Shown here: one piece after another, positions 17,793 through 27,665 of the stretch | Position numbering within the stretch: position 1 is the stretch's first letter | Layout of the letters: each line of letters begins with the position of its first letter | Assembly: GCF_020707215.1 (NCBI RefSeq) | Contig: NZ_JAJFET010000013.1 | Coordinates: 1-60,805 of the forward strand | Direction of reading: 5' to 3' | Length of the DNA: 60,805 nucleotides | Source: Sphingomonas sp. PL-96 | Lineage (GTDB): Bacteria; Pseudomonadota; Alphaproteobacteria; Sphingomonadales; Sphingomonadaceae | Program-made: the position numbers and the translations under genes | The notes under the pieces: model-generated | What the model saw: the letters and a program-made list of their open reading frames with translations, nothing else | Told to the model about the DNA's origin: nothing | Databases searched by the model: none

Positions 17793-19237
17793 GCCTGGTC
17801 CTCTCCGAGATCGTCGAAATCCGCACGGTCCTCGCCGTCGTCGAGCGTGTCGGCCGAGGTCTCGCTCTCGTTCGCGTCCTCGTCGGGAGAGATGCTGTCC
17901 CCCAAGATCCGGGTTGGCGCCTCGAAGGCAATCAGTTCGCCCCTGAGGGTGAGCTCGGCCGCTCCGCCAAGTGGTATCCTTATCACGCCGTCGTCGTCGG
18001 CGAGGAAGCGGACGTAGGCGTTCAGCAGCGTGCGCCACTGGTCGTTCCACCAGTTCTTGCAGAAGCTCTTCCGCAGTCGAGCCATCTTAGGCTTGCTGTC
18101 GATCGGCTTCGAGCCATCCTCGGTGAACACAACCTGTGGCTTGAGTTCGAACAGCCATCGCTGGCCGACGACGGGGTGCATGGTCACAGCGAAGCTCCAG
18201 TAGACCCCACGCTTCTCGCTTCGGCCCGTAAGCCGCTTGCGCCGGCGCTTGCCGTTGCGGTCGTCGAAGACGACGGTGTCCTTCTCGATCAGGCCGCGCG
18301 GAACATACCATCCGGTGCTGTTCGCGAATTCGTAGGGAAGCAGCCCCTTGCTGGCCGCAAAGCCCTCCCAAGCCTGCCGCAGCAGGTTCGCGACCATGCG
18401 GCGCGCGTCGGCGGCGCGGAGCTGCGGCGCATTCTCCGTTCGGCCCGCGACGAATGCCCGCAGGCCGACGGCGTAGGCGTGCTCGACGGTGAGATCGGGA
18501 GCTTCGGCTTCGACGACCTCGCTTGCGCGCGCAAAGCCGAGGCCGAGCCTGTCCCAGGCGATCACGGGCGTAGTGAAGCGGCTGAGCGCTTTGGCGACCG
18601 ACCTGGGGTCGCCGCCGAACCGGTTCAGATAGGCGGTGGCGGGTAGCGTCTCGATTCTAAGCCAGCTGCCTTCGAGGATTTCGGGCTCCTGCGCGATCGA
18701 GGCGCTCTGCCGCAGTCGGAAGTTTCGAAACTCGGCGATGCCCTGTTCGCGCGCGCTTTCGATCTTGGCGATCTCGCGCTCGTCCAGCGCCTCGAGGAGG
18801 CGGTGGAGCCCGTCCGCCCAGTTGCCGTTGAAGTTAATGGCGTTGAGCCTGATCACCTGCTCCGGAAACTCGTCGAATGGGAGGTCGTCGAGGCGGACCG
18901 GGATTATGAACTTGGGGTTCTTCAGCCTGCGCGCCGTCGCGACGGCAAGCGCGATCTCGTCGAGGACGCCGGGTTTCTGGAACGAAGAGCGCGACAGGAC
19001 GAGCACGACGACCGCCGCATGGTCCTTGATCGCGTCGCCGATGTCGCGCCAGAACGGCTCGCCTCCTATCAGTCGAAGCAGATCGCTCCAGACGTGGTAG
19101 CCGGCGCCGATGAGGCGGGTTCCCAGCCAAGCCGTGAATTCGTTGTCCTCCGGATTGGCGTGGCTGATGAATACCGTCCGACGCGACGAGGCGTCCGCGC
19201 CATCATTTGACTGAGGAGAGGTTTCAGCATCGGCCAT
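17789..19237 (-). CDS. TIR-APAZ effector of a SPARTA-type defence system
   Basis: A 482-residue protein. The N-terminal TIR domain (about 20-155) has RRTVFISHANPEDNEFTAWL, GYHVWSDLLRL, VVLVLSRSSFQKPGVLDEIA (the conserved catalytic-type Glu is residue 94) and FIIPVRLDDLPFDEFPEQVI. The remainder (about 180-455) fits the APAZ domain that pairs with short Argonaute, and a strongly acidic tail ends the protein. Known SPARTA complexes degrade NAD(P)+ when guided to plasmid or phage DNA, killing or arresting the cell. The stop overlaps the Argonaute start by 4 bp, so both subunits are co-translated. A GAGG-like ribosome binding site precedes 19237. Confidence 0.88.
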   Translation of the reverse strand: MADAETSPQSNDGADASSRRTVFISHANPEDNEFTAWLGTRLIGAGYHVWSDLLRLIGGEPFWRDIGDAIKDHAAVVVLVLSRSSFQKPGVLDEIALAVATARRLKNPKFIIPVRLDDLPFDEFPEQVIRLNAINFNGNWADGLHRLLEALDEREIAKIESAREQGIAEFRNFRLRQSASIAQEPEILEGSWLRIETLPATAYLNRFGGDPRSVAKALSRFTTPVIAWDRLGLGFARASEVVEAEAPDLTVEHAYAVGLRAFVAGRTENAPQLRAADARRMVANLLRQAWEGFAASKGLLPYEFANSTGWYVPRGLIEKDTVVFDDRNGKRRRKRLTGRSEKRGVYWSFAVTMHPVVGQRWLFELKPQVVFTEDGSKPIDSKPKMARLRKSFCKNWWNDQWRTLLNAYVRFLADDDGVIRIPLGGAAELTLRGELIAFEAPTRILGDSISPDEDANESETSADTLDDGEDRADFDDLGEDQA

Positions 19238-19320
19238 GACGCATCATGGCCGCCGGGAATACTCTCGTCCACAAGGCTGTGTCAGATGCGGATTCGAGGG
19301 GCGGAAAGAGGGTTTTCGGG
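19238..19320. promoter_or_regulatory. Shared promoter region between SPARTA operon and abiH-like gene
   Basis: Only 83 bp separate the divergent starts, so the two defence units probably share regulatory DNA. No clear -10/-35 pair or operator was identified by eye. Confidence 0.5.
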
Positions 19321-20193
19321 ATGGGACGGGAAAGACTCTACATCATCGGGAACGGCTTCGACCTGCATCACGGAGTTGGATCGAGCTACGCCGCGTTCGG
19401 GGCCTATCTAAAGCAGGTCGACCGACGCCTGGCGCGGACGATCGATCGCTACTTCCCGGTCGATGGCGCGTTCTGGTCGAACTTCGAGGCCGGCCTAGCG
19501 GATTTCGACAGCGATGGCGCGACCGACGATGCGTCCATGTTTCTCGACGACAAGGGGTATAGCGACTTCCAGTTCGAGCTTCAGCAGATCGCCGAGCAAC
19601 TTTCCGATGGCCTGCCTGCGCGCTTCGGGGACTGGATCCGCAGCCTCGCAATACCCGCTCGCGCCACGGTTGGACGCCCGCTGCGTGTGGACCCCGCTGC
19701 TCGATTCCTGTCCTTCAACTACACCCCGACATTGGAGACGGTCTACAGCGTTCCGCGAGCGCAGATCCTCCACATCCATGGCAGCGCAGAGGATCCCGAC
19801 GCCAAGCTGATCCTCAGGCACGGCTGGGAGCGGTCCGATGAGGAGTTTCTGAGTCACGGCACTGACGGGCCGGATGACGGTTGGCGGGTGCGAGACGGGC
19901 TCTCACATCTCGATGAGTTCCTGAGCGCGACGCTTAAGCCCACGGCGGAGATCATCGCGCGCGAGCAGGATTTCTTCGGCGACCTCGCCGGCGTTCGCGA
20001 GGTGTTGATCATGGAGCACGGTCTCCATTCTGTGGACGCACCGTACATCGACGCGGTGATCTCTGGCGTCGACAAGGGTGCCGCTCGGTGGACGATCAGC
20101 GTCTATGACGATCTGCCCGAGCGGCAAGCTGCATTCGGTGCCTTCGGCATAGACCCTCGCCTAGTGCGCTACCTGCCTTTGTCCGAAATGTAG
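19321..20193 (+). CDS. AbiH-like abortive-infection protein
   Basis: A 290-residue protein of the AbiH family (Pfam PF14253). It starts MGRERLYIIGNGFDLHHGVG; the IGNGFDL-x-HG motif directly after the start is the family signature. Other family-like segments are FLSFNYTPTLETVY, ILHIHGSAEDPDAKLILRHG, and a C-terminal Asp/Tyr-rich part (WTISVYDDLPERQ). The frame is open back to 19246, but the family start argues for ATG 19321. AbiH was described as a phage-resistance protein in lactococci; its biochemical activity is not known. It is divergently transcribed from the SPARTA operon. Confidence 0.82.
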   Translation: MGRERLYIIGNGFDLHHGVGSSYAAFGAYLKQVDRRLARTIDRYFPVDGAFWSNFEAGLADFDSDGATDDASMFLDDKGYSDFQFELQQIAEQLSDGLPARFGDWIRSLAIPARATVGRPLRVDPAARFLSFNYTPTLETVYSVPRAQILHIHGSAEDPDAKLILRHGWERSDEEFLSHGTDGPDDGWRVRDGLSHLDEFLSATLKPTAEIIAREQDFFGDLAGVREVLIMEHGLHSVDAPYIDAVISGVDKGAARWTISVYDDLPERQAAFGAFGIDPRLVRYLPLSEM

Positions 20194-20445
20194 CTGTGCT
20201 GCGTCCGACGCGACGCCGGATCAGGCAGCGCGTGCGCGCAAGATGGCCTCGCGCGTTACTTCGGTGCAGTCCAGACGATGATCACCTGCCTCGATCAACC
20301 GATCATTTTGAGAACGCCCGCCGAGCTTGGGACAAGAGCGATTCCTGGCAGAACGCTCGCAGCCGATATTGACAAGCGACCGAGATTGGGAAGCGGCAGA
20401 ACCGACACAAATGACCGGAATTTGGTCGACGTACTCATACCTGTT

Positions 20446-20619
20446 CTAGACGGGTGGAACCGATACCGACCGGCCCGATCGATCACTTCTTCTTTTTGTC
20501 GGGCGCTGAGACAGTGCGGATCCAGCTGCCGTCTTCGAGTCCTTGCCGGTTCGACCGTCCTTCAGGACCTTCGAGGCTGCCTTGCCGGCTTTTTCGCTCG
20601 TGTGCTCGTTCTTTGCCAT
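20446..20619 (-). CDS. Small Lys/Ala/Ser-rich conserved hypothetical protein
   Basis: A 57-residue basic protein beginning MAKNEHTSEKAGKAASKVLK and continuing TAAGSALSQRP. It resembles small Ala/Lys/Ser-rich proteins I recall from many alphaproteobacteria, whose function is unknown. Such proteins usually end soon after the LSQ motif in a run of lysines. Here the frame continues into an Arg/Ser tail after an A-rich run (about 20485-20495), and a one-base shift would give DKKKK-stop, so the 3' end may be frameshifted. An alternative ATG exists at 20655, but the MAKNE start is family-like. Confidence 0.55.
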   Translation of the reverse strand: MAKNEHTSEKAGKAASKVLKDGRTGKDSKTAAGSALSQRPTKRRSDRSGRSVSVPPV

Positions 20620-21094
20620 CTTTCGGCTCCAAGCAAGCACCATCTTGTGGTGCAAAGGACCAAACCGTCTATTAGTTGGTCAGTTCCCGACTTTTTCCGG
20701 TGAGGGCGCGGTCTTGGATGGCGACATGAACGACCGTCGACTTATGGGAAGCGTTGTCGGTGCCCTGAACGTCGGAAAATGGGTCGAGCGGGCCCCAAGC
20801 TGCTGTCGCGCTCCATGCCGCTACGTCTTCGATTGGACGGATCAATGTTCCAAACTGTTCTACCAGACGGCACGGATGCGCGGCGAAATAGAGCGCGCCC
20901 AGGTGACGCCCGTGCCGCCCGCCAGCCGCTGTCGCCATCGTTGAACACCAATCGGATAGTCGGCGCGAGCCGAGCGCTCGATCCATCATTGGAGCAGTAC
21001 GGGCAGCCCTACACCTATCCCATCTGCAGGGTATTAAAGCCACTTAGGTCATGACTTGAGGTCGGCGATCGTTGCGGGCTCGTCACCTTTCAGC
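20620..21094. other. Interval without a recognisable gene
   Basis: A minus-strand frame ending at 20672 is open for about 120 codons and has plausible composition in its second half (VEQFGTLIRPIEDVAAW), but I cannot place it in a family and no ribosome binding site is evident. The 3' end of the TonB receptor gene lies at 21095. The right boundary of the accessory island is probably in this interval or at 20194-20445. Confidence 0.35.
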
Positions 21095-23428
<2,334 letters not shown>

Positions 23429-23818
23429 CGACCATCCCTTTAGTGTCTGTCCGCAGCGTTCCTCCCTCGACGGCGCCTGCCTTTGCAGGTCGCAGAAGTT
23501 TCCTCGCGCTAAGATCGCGATGTCCTTGTTCTGGATGGAGCGGATGCCGGCTGAATGCCGCTCCCCGCGGCGGCTTATCCGCCGCTCGACCGTCACAGAG
23601 TTGCAAAGATCGCGAGGCGAAAAATGCCGCGACGCACAAAGATGGTTGGCGGTTTTGCAAAGTGAGCGGCGACAACCGGCCTTTCGTCCCGGGAGCGGCG
23701 CGGTGCGGGCATGCTTAGTTGCCGGGCATTGCAACCATCATTGCCGAGCGGGACATTTGCCCGATGTCTTCGGCTTTTCAAAACTGCGGCAACGATATGC
23801 TTGAGGGAGTGCAGTTGC
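23429..23818. promoter_or_regulatory. Divergent intergenic region between TonB receptor and hydrolase operon
   Basis: A 390-bp stretch with no supportable gene; open frames crossing it are Arg-rich noise. It must contain promoters for both directions. No defined operator was recognised. A GAGGGA at 23803-23808 is the probable ribosome binding site for the hydrolase start at GTG 23819. Confidence 0.5.
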
Positions 23819-24457
23819 GTGGCCGAGCCGCAGAAAATGCCCAAGCCCCTGATCGTCGGCCGGCCCGTGCTGGTGGTGATCGACGTTCAGAAGGGAAGTT
23901 TTGCGGATTGGGAGGAAAGCGAGCGGCTGCCCATGCTGCCCGATCGGGTGGAGCGGATGTACCGCGTGCGCAGCGTGGTCGACGCGGCGCGTGCCGCCGG
24001 GGTACCGGTCATCTTCTTCAAGGAGGAGCATCGCGCCAATCTTGTCGACTTCGGCCGCGAGCTGGACGGGACCGAGAACATTCACTGCCTCGAGACCTCG
24101 CCCTACACGCCGGTCGCCACCGAGGAACTGGGCGTGCTCGCCGACGACTATGTCATCACCAAGCGCCGCTATTCGTGCTTCTTCGGCACGGAGCTGGAGA
24201 TCCTGCTCAAGGGGCTGAAGGCGAACACGCTGCTGATGGCCGGCGGCTTCACCGACGTGTGCGTGCACTACACCTTCGTGGATGGCCACCAGCATGATTA
24301 TTACTGCCGGGTGATCGAGGATTGCACCACGGCATCCTCGCCGCCCGCGCACGACGCCGCGCTCAACGCGATGGAATATCTTCAGCACGGCGCGGTGCGC
24401 AGCGCGCAGGAAATCATCGATGCGTTCGCCGCACGCGACTATGCGCCGCTGGCCTGA
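23819..24457 (+). CDS. Isochorismatase-family cysteine hydrolase
   Basis: A 212-residue alpha/beta hydrolase of the isochorismatase/nicotinamidase/biuret hydrolase family. The catalytic triad candidates are Asp in VLVVIDVQKGSF, Lys in YVITKRRYSCFFGTELE and Cys in MAGGFTDVCVHYT. The cis-peptide GG lies just before the Cys motif. Start GTG 23819 has the better-spaced ribosome binding site; ATG 23837 (MPKPLIVGRPVL) is the alternative. Family members hydrolyse C-N amide bonds, and biuret hydrolase yields allophanate, the substrate of the enzyme encoded three genes downstream. That link is suggestive, but the actual substrate is unknown. Confidence 0.85.
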   Translation: MAEPQKMPKPLIVGRPVLVVIDVQKGSFADWEESERLPMLPDRVERMYRVRSVVDAARAAGVPVIFFKEEHRANLVDFGRELDGTENIHCLETSPYTPVATEELGVLADDYVITKRRYSCFFGTELEILLKGLKANTLLMAGGFTDVCVHYTFVDGHQHDYYCRVIEDCTTASSPPAHDAALNAMEYLQHGAVRSAQEIIDAFAARDYAPLA

Positions 24458-24469
24458 CGGGAAGCCGCG

Positions 24470-25297
24470 ATGACCAGCGCGACCGCCGATCCCCATGGCG
24501 CACAGGCGCATGCCCGCGCCCAGGCCGGGACCAAGACCGAGGCCATGCCGATCCTGCCCGCGCGCGATGCCGATGCGTTGCCGGCGGGCGTGGCCGCCGA
24601 TGCGATGCTGTGGGCCGAGACGCTGGCGGGCGGCGGCTATGCATCCAAGATCGTCGGCCGCGGCGCGCGGATCGAACTCACCGATCTCGCCGGCGACGGC
24701 TGCATCTCGCTGCTGGCGTTCAACGCCGAATGCGCCGTGGAGCGGCTCAACGTTGCCGACACGCTCAAGGTCCAGTGGCACGGCTATCTCGGTGCCGGGC
24801 GCTTGCTGCTTTCCGACATGGGGCGCGTGCTGCTCTCTATCGTCGAGGACGAGGCCGGCACCCACGACGCCTTCTGCGGCGCGTCGAACCGGGCGTCCAA
24901 TGCCCGCAGATACGGGGATGGCGACAATCACGGGGCGCATCCCAACGCGCGCGACCGCTTCCGCATCGCCGTCGCGAAATACGGGCTCGGCCGCAAGGAC
25001 ATCCACCCGTGCGTCAACTTCTTCAAGGGCGTGCGCATCGCCCCCGACGGCGCCACCCAGCCCGAGGTCGGCCCGTTCGCGCCGAACCGCCGGCTGGTGC
25101 TTCGCGCCGAGATGGACCTGATCCTGGTATTGGCCAACTGCCCGCACGTGCTCGATCCGCGCGCCGATTATCACGCGACCCCGGTGCGTGTCCGTGCCTG
25201 GCGCGACGCGGTCGCCGCTCCGGACGATCCCATCCGGACCGGCACGCCCGAGGGCTTGCGCGCCTTCCTCAATACCGAAGCCTATTATGCGAGGTGA
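24470..25297 (+). CDS. DUF1989 protein, urea-amidolyase-associated / carboxyguanidine deiminase-type subunit 1
   Basis: A 275-residue DUF1989 protein. Visible features are GARIELTDLAGDGCISLLAF, AFCGASNRASNARRYGDG, and DIHPCVNFFKGVRIAPDG with Cys/His residues likely to bind metal, then LVLANCPHVLDPR. Pairs of these proteins (formerly urea-amidolyase-associated proteins 1 and 2) form carboxyguanidine deiminase, which turns carboxyguanidine into allophanate in the guanidine carboxylase pathway. It is followed at once by the second subunit gene and then by allophanate hydrolase. No guanidine/urea carboxylase gene is present in the window, so the upstream step is missing or different. Confidence 0.83.
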   Translation: MTSATADPHGAQAHARAQAGTKTEAMPILPARDADALPAGVAADAMLWAETLAGGGYASKIVGRGARIELTDLAGDGCISLLAFNAECAVERLNVADTLKVQWHGYLGAGRLLLSDMGRVLLSIVEDEAGTHDAFCGASNRASNARRYGDGDNHGAHPNARDRFRIAVAKYGLGRKDIHPCVNFFKGVRIAPDGATQPEVGPFAPNRRLVLRAEMDLILVLANCPHVLDPRADYHATPVRVRAWRDAVAAPDDPIRTGTPEGLRAFLNTEAYYAR

Positions 25298-25302
25298 GCC
25301 GC

Positions 25303-25914
25303 GTGGCCGACACTGACATCCTCCACGACGAGACCGTGCCGGCCCGCGCGCCGTGGATGCACGATGTCGCCAAGGGGCAGACGCTGAAGATCGTCGACCT
25401 GGAGGGGAACCAGGCGGTCGACTTCCTTCTCTACAGCAGCGCCGACGATGCCGAGCGGTACAGCGCGCAGGATACGATCGCGGCCCAGGGCAACATCTTC
25501 CTGCACACCGGTGCCGTGCTGCTGTCGAACGAGGGCAATCCGATGATGCGGATCGTCGCCTCCACCGTCGACTATCACGACACGATCGGCGGCGCCTGCT
25601 CGTGCGAGTCCAACACCCTGCGCTATGGCCACCATACCAGGTCGCAGCATTCCTGCGTCGACAATTTCCTCGACGCGAACAGCCGCGCCGGCCGCAACAA
25701 GCGCGACATGGTCTCGAACATCAATTGGTTCATGAACGTGCCTGTCGAGGCAGACGGCGCTCTCGGCATCGTCGACGGCATTTCGGCGCCGGGGCTGTCG
25801 GTGACGCTGGAGGCGCTGATGGACGTCACCGTCGTGGTTTCGAATTGTCCGCAGATCAACAATCCGTGCAACGGCTTCAATCCGACTCCGGTTCGCATGA
25901 TCGTTCGCGCATGA
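25303..25914 (+). CDS. DUF1989 protein, urea-amidolyase-associated / carboxyguanidine deiminase-type subunit 2
   Basis: A 203-residue partner of the preceding gene. Start is taken as GTG 25303 (MADTDILHDETVPARAPWMH), preceded by GAGGTGA, which overlaps the stop of the previous gene. GTG 25294 is also in frame. The core shows VDLEGNQAVDFLLYSSADDA, IGGACSCESNTLRYGHHT and SQHSCVDNFLDANSRAG, with the Cys/His cluster expected for metal binding, then ISAPGLSVTLEALMDVTVVV. It is shorter than subunit 1, as usual for this pair. The stop overlaps the allophanate hydrolase start. Confidence 0.84.
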   Translation: MADTDILHDETVPARAPWMHDVAKGQTLKIVDLEGNQAVDFLLYSSADDAERYSAQDTIAAQGNIFLHTGAVLLSNEGNPMMRIVASTVDYHDTIGGACSCESNTLRYGHHTRSQHSCVDNFLDANSRAGRNKRDMVSNINWFMNVPVEADGALGIVDGISAPGLSVTLEALMDVTVVVSNCPQINNPCNGFNPTPVRMIVRA

Positions 25915-27665
25915 TGGACGCGGGCGCGATCGCGGACGCGGTCCACTCCGGCGAGCAGAGCGCCCGAGCGACGGCGCAGACCGCACTGGACGCGATCGAC
26001 GCCTACCACACCGTTCAGGACACGGTGTGGATCGAGCGCCTTTCGTCCACGGCGGTGCTCGAGATCGCGGATCGGACAGACGCACGGGTGGCGGCGGGCG
26101 AGCACCTGCCGCTTGCCGGGGTGCCGTTTGCCATCAAGGACAATGTCGATCTCGCCGGGCTGCCGACGACGGCTGGTTGTCCCGCGTTCGCCTACACACC
26201 GGCGCGGTCGGCGGTTGTCGTGGAGCGGCTGCTTGCGGCGGGGGCAATCCCGATGGGGAAGACCAACCTCGACCAGTTCGCCACCGGGTTGAACGGCACG
26301 CGCAGCCCGTACGGTGCCCCCGCCTGCGTCCGCAACCGTGCGTTCGTCAGCGGCGGCTCTTCGTCGGGATCGGCGGTGGCGGTCGCGGCGGGACTGGTCG
26401 CGTTCGCGCTTGGCACCGACACGGCTGGATCGGGCCGCGTGCCCGCCGCGATCAACGGCCTTGTCGGGCTGAAGCCGACCCGCGGACGCTGGAGCAGCAG
26501 CGGACTGGTGCCCGCGTGCCGCTCGCTGGATTGCATCAGCGTGTTCACCAACACCATTGCCGATGCGGCGCTGATCGATCGCGTCGTCGGCGGCTTCGAC
26601 GGCGAAGACGCCTATTCACGTCCGCTCGAGGATCTGCCGCGCGCCGGACAGCGGATTGGCGTTCCGCTGCCGCACCAGCGGGTGTTCCTGGGCGATGAGG
26701 CGTCCGCACATCTCTACGCCCGCTCGCTCGACGCGTTGGCTGCCACTGGCGCCGACATCGTACCGCTCGACATCGGTTTCCTGAACGAGGCCGCGCAGCT
26801 GCTCTACGGCGGTCCCTGGCTCGCCGAGCGGACCGCCGCGCTCGGCCCGCTGCTCGATTCCGACCCTGCCGCCATCGATCCCGTGGTCCGCGAGATCGTC
26901 GCTGCCGGGCAGGGCATCCGCGCGGTGGAACTGTTCCACGGCGAGTATCGCCGCAAGGCACTCGAGCGGCAGGCTACGGCGATGTGGGAATCGATCGACC
27001 TGCTCGCGCTCCCCACCGCGCCATGCGTGTATCGCATTGCCGAGATGCGGCAGGAGCCGATCCGGCTCAACAGCGCGCTGGGCACCTACACCAATTTCGT
27101 CAACCTGCTCGACATGAGCGCGCTTGCGCTGCCCGCCGGCTGTCGATCGAACGGCACCGGCTTCGGGATCACCCTGATCGGGCCGGCGCATGCCGATCGC
27201 GCACTGCTGGCGGCGGGCGAAGCCTATCTCGCGGCGGCCGCACTGGCCGCGCCCCCTCCGCTCGACCTGGGAGACACCATGGACACGATCAAGCTCTGCG
27301 TCGTCGGCGCGCATCTGGAGGGCATGCCGCTGCATTGGCAGCTGACGTCGCGCAACGCCACGCTTGTCGAGAAGACCCACACCGCGCCGACCTACCGGCT
27401 CTATGCAATGGCGAATTCCACGCCCCCCAAGCCGGCCCTGGCGCACGCCGAAGATGGGCAAGAGATCGAGGTCGAGGTCTATGCGCTCGACGTCGCGGCG
27501 TTCGGCAGCTTCGTTGCGGACGTGCCCCCGCCGCTCGCCATCGGTACGGTGACCCTGGCGTCGGGCGAGCCGGTCAAGGGCTTCGTCGCGGAGCCCCGCG
27601 CCCTTGCGGGCGCGGAGGACATCACGGCGCTCGGCGGCTGGCGCGCCTACATCGCGCGCGGCTGA
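25911..27665 (+). CDS. atzF: Allophanate hydrolase
   Basis: A 584-residue amidase-signature enzyme. The start at 25911 (MMDAGAIADAVHSGEQSARA) overlaps the upstream stop as ATGA. The catalytic Ser-cisSer-Lys residues are visible: Lys in FAIKDNVDLAGLPTTAG, cis-Ser in FVSGGSSSGSAVAVAAG and nucleophile in GTDTAGSGRVPAA. A C-terminal domain of about 130 residues (DTIKLCVVGAHLEGMPLHWQ onward) is the AtzF-type extension that processes the decarboxylated intermediate. It converts allophanate to ammonia and CO2. The 3' end overlaps the convergent lipase gene by 19 bp. Confidence 0.92.
   Translation: MMDAGAIADAVHSGEQSARATAQTALDAIDAYHTVQDTVWIERLSSTAVLEIADRTDARVAAGEHLPLAGVPFAIKDNVDLAGLPTTAGCPAFAYTPARSAVVVERLLAAGAIPMGKTNLDQFATGLNGTRSPYGAPACVRNRAFVSGGSSSGSAVAVAAGLVAFALGTDTAGSGRVPAAINGLVGLKPTRGRWSSSGLVPACRSLDCISVFTNTIADAALIDRVVGGFDGEDAYSRPLEDLPRAGQRIGVPLPHQRVFLGDEASAHLYARSLDALAATGADIVPLDIGFLNEAAQLLYGGPWLAERTAALGPLLDSDPAAIDPVVREIVAAGQGIRAVELFHGEYRRKALERQATAMWESIDLLALPTAPCVYRIAEMRQEPIRLNSALGTYTNFVNLLDMSALALPAGCRSNGTGFGITLIGPAHADRALLAAGEAYLAAAALAAPPPLDLGDTMDTIKLCVVGAHLEGMPLHWQLTSRNATLVEKTHTAPTYRLYAMANSTPPKPALAHAEDGQEIEVEVYALDVAAFGSFVADVPPPLAIGTVTLASGEPVKGFVAEPRALAGAEDITALGGWRAYIARG

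Noticed and set aside
17793..18050. N-terminal extension of the Argonaute frame back to 18050
   Set aside because: The extension is Arg-rich and lies inside the TIR-APAZ coding sequence in another frame; the ATGA overlap at 17789-17792 and the normal 507-residue length favour the shorter start.
20672..21043. A 123-codon minus-strand frame before the TonB receptor gene end
   Set aside because: No start with ribosome binding site and no recognised family; kept only as a note in the interval description.
23819..24457. Naming the Cys hydrolase nicotinamidase or biuret hydrolase
   Set aside because: Only the generic D-K-C triad is visible; substrate-defining residues could not be assigned by eye, so only the family is given.
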